Program-made: the position numbers and the translations under genes
The notes under the pieces: generated by a model
What the model was told of the DNA's origin: nothing
What the model saw: the letters and a program-made list of their open reading frames with translations, nothing else
Databases searched by the model: none
Shown: positions 62,931 to 64,000 of the stretch, one piece after another
Layout: every line of letters begins with the position of its first letter
Position numbering within the stretch: position 1 is the first letter of the stretch
Source: Phorcus lineatus
Lineage: Eukaryota; Mollusca; Gastropoda; Trochida; Trochidae
Assembly: GCA_921293015.1 (NCBI GenBank)
Contig: OV121088.1
Location: 5,350,382 to 5,414,381, forward strand
Direction of reading: 5' to 3'
DNA length: 64,000 nt

Positions 62931-63555
62931 TGACAGATTCGACCTTGACCTTCGTGAGTAGGTCCGACTGGAAAGCACGAGAATCTCGCGAGATTAATCA
63001 CATGAGTGAACCAGTGAGGATCGTTTTCATCCACCACACGGCAATGAAGCACTGCGAGAGTTTGGAAGACGGGTGTGAAGAAATGAGAGTAATTCAGGAC
63101 TTACATATGGATGAACGAGGTACTGCCATGACTTAAAAGCACCTCTATCTTTTCGTATCAAGTAAACTCCAAGGTCGATTTCTTAATTAAATTGAACATT
63201 TTGCAAACTTATATTTGCAGGATGGGATGACATTGGATATAACTTCCTCGTTTCGGAAGGAGGTCACGTATTCGTGGGACGAGACTGGACGAGAGTTGGT
63301 GCACACACGCGAGGTTTCAATGATGTCGCAATAGCAATAAGTGTAATGGGCAATTTTAACGACAAACTACCAAGTGAAGCGGCCTTAAAATCTGTACAAG
63401 GAATTATAGATCTTGGAATTAAGAATTGCAATATCAAGTCAGATTACAAGATATACGGACATAGGGATGTCAAAGAAACAGACTGTCCTGGGAATCGATT
63501 ATACGATCTTATCAAAACATGGGAACATGCAGGTCACGATACTCCACAAAAGTAA
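62931..63555 (+). CDS. PGRP: Peptidoglycan recognition protein, last two coding exons (partial)
   Basis: Invertebrate PGRP of the N-acetylmuramoyl-L-alanine amidase type, which binds and can cleave bacterial peptidoglycan; probably secreted, although no signal peptide is in view. Exon A is 62931-63119 (acceptor TTATTTTCAG, donor GTACTG). Exon B is 63221-63555 (acceptor ATATTTGCAG, stop TAA at 63553-63555). Both introns are phase 1. The 173 visible residues cover the PGRP domain from SRSDW to the end. All zinc-site residues of active family members are present: His34 (FIHHT), Tyr69 (IGYNF), His143 (YGHRD) and Cys151 (TDCPG), plus Thr149. Cys41 and Cys48 form the disulfide conserved in PGRPs. 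Gly63-Trp64 and Arg83 match the pattern linked to DAP-type peptidoglycan. Oddities are WKAR where most PGRPs have WGAR, and an extra Cys132. An active amidase is a strong inference. Confidence 0.95.
63120..63220 (+). other. PGRP last intron (101 bp)
   Basis: GT at 63120-63121 and AG at 63219-63220. It splits the Gly codon of RGWDDIGYN (G at the end of exon A, GA at the start of exon B), so it is phase 1. Joining the exons restores the uninterrupted PGRP motif. Confidence 0.92.
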
Positions 63556-64000
63556 AAAATCTTTGAAATGACAAATCATAGGTTTACAAATATCCTCAAC
63601 AAAAGCGCTTTCCAGAAACAATGTCATTTGACAGTAGATTTTGCACAATATCCCGTTAGCGTCAACTATTTGACATCTCAATGCTTTACATCATCAAGTA
63701 ATGACATCACAGTGTTGTGGTGTAATAACACGATGACGTCACAATTTTTTGACTTCCTCCACATGCAACTGCAATTATAGTTTTTGATAGTAACTAGAAT
63801 CTCGCGCTCTTGTGACGTAATATCAATTATGTCAATACTTGTTGATGCAAGTATAACTATTTTTATGATCTCCCCTTGATACATTTTATCAAAAGAGACC
63901 TAGCTGTAACTTTTTCTTCTTGGGACATCCAGAATTTCTATGATCGCCAAACACCTCTGCAATTGAAATGCCCATGCAATATTCTTATTTGTCAGCAGCC
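63556..64000 (+). other. PGRP 3' UTR and downstream sequence
   Basis: No AATAAA was seen before the window edge, so the transcript may use a variant signal or end beyond it. TGACGTCACA lies at 63734-63743. Short frames here (63568-63780 and minus-strand ones) show no domain. Confidence 0.45.

Overview
The window is animal nuclear DNA: AT-rich, with spliced genes, long non-coding stretches, microsatellites and decayed DNA transposons. The best guess is a mollusc, probably a gastropod. This rests on two dispersed repeats ending in an ACTC-repeat tail of a type I associate with gastropods (memory, not a search), and on a short peptidoglycan recognition protein of invertebrate type. No prokaryotic feature (operon, Shine-Dalgarno site, CRISPR) is present.

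Only two protein-coding genes are supported, one at each edge and both on the + strand. At 147-335 lies the last coding exon of an Nkx6 homeobox gene, entering in the homeodomain recognition helix and followed by a long probable 3' UTR whose first AATAAA is at 3703. At 62931-63555 lie the last two coding exons of a peptidoglycan recognition protein (PGRP) with all amidase zinc ligands retained. Its signal-peptide exon(s) were not found.

The roughly 59 kb between them has no credible gene. AT-rich, low-complexity stretches alternate with about twenty islands of mixed composition (300 to 1400 bp). These islands carry recognisable binding-site motifs: TAATTA cores, ATCGAT, AGGTCA palindromes, E-boxes, TGACGTCA and ATGGCGG. 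This is the expected look of the regulatory landscape of a developmental transcription factor such as Nkx6, but conservation cannot be tested from one sequence, so all islands are low-confidence calls.

Repeats include a mariner relic (45652-46400, minus strand, third catalytic Asp replaced); a Tc1-like relic (57030-57840, plus strand); a 271-bp element with 26-bp terminal inverted repeats (50006-50276); a TTAA-flanked 186-bp element (5205-5390); a pair of about 300-bp copies in opposite orientation with a GGCGCGCGC core (16002-16303 and 39808-40115); a direct-repeat pair of which one copy carries an insertion (9932-10575 and 11275-11615); two SINE-like copies (19541-19655, 29015-29263); and several microsatellites, the longest being (GA)77 and (AT)42. 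The palindrome TGACGTCA occurs at least ten times, far above chance for this base composition.
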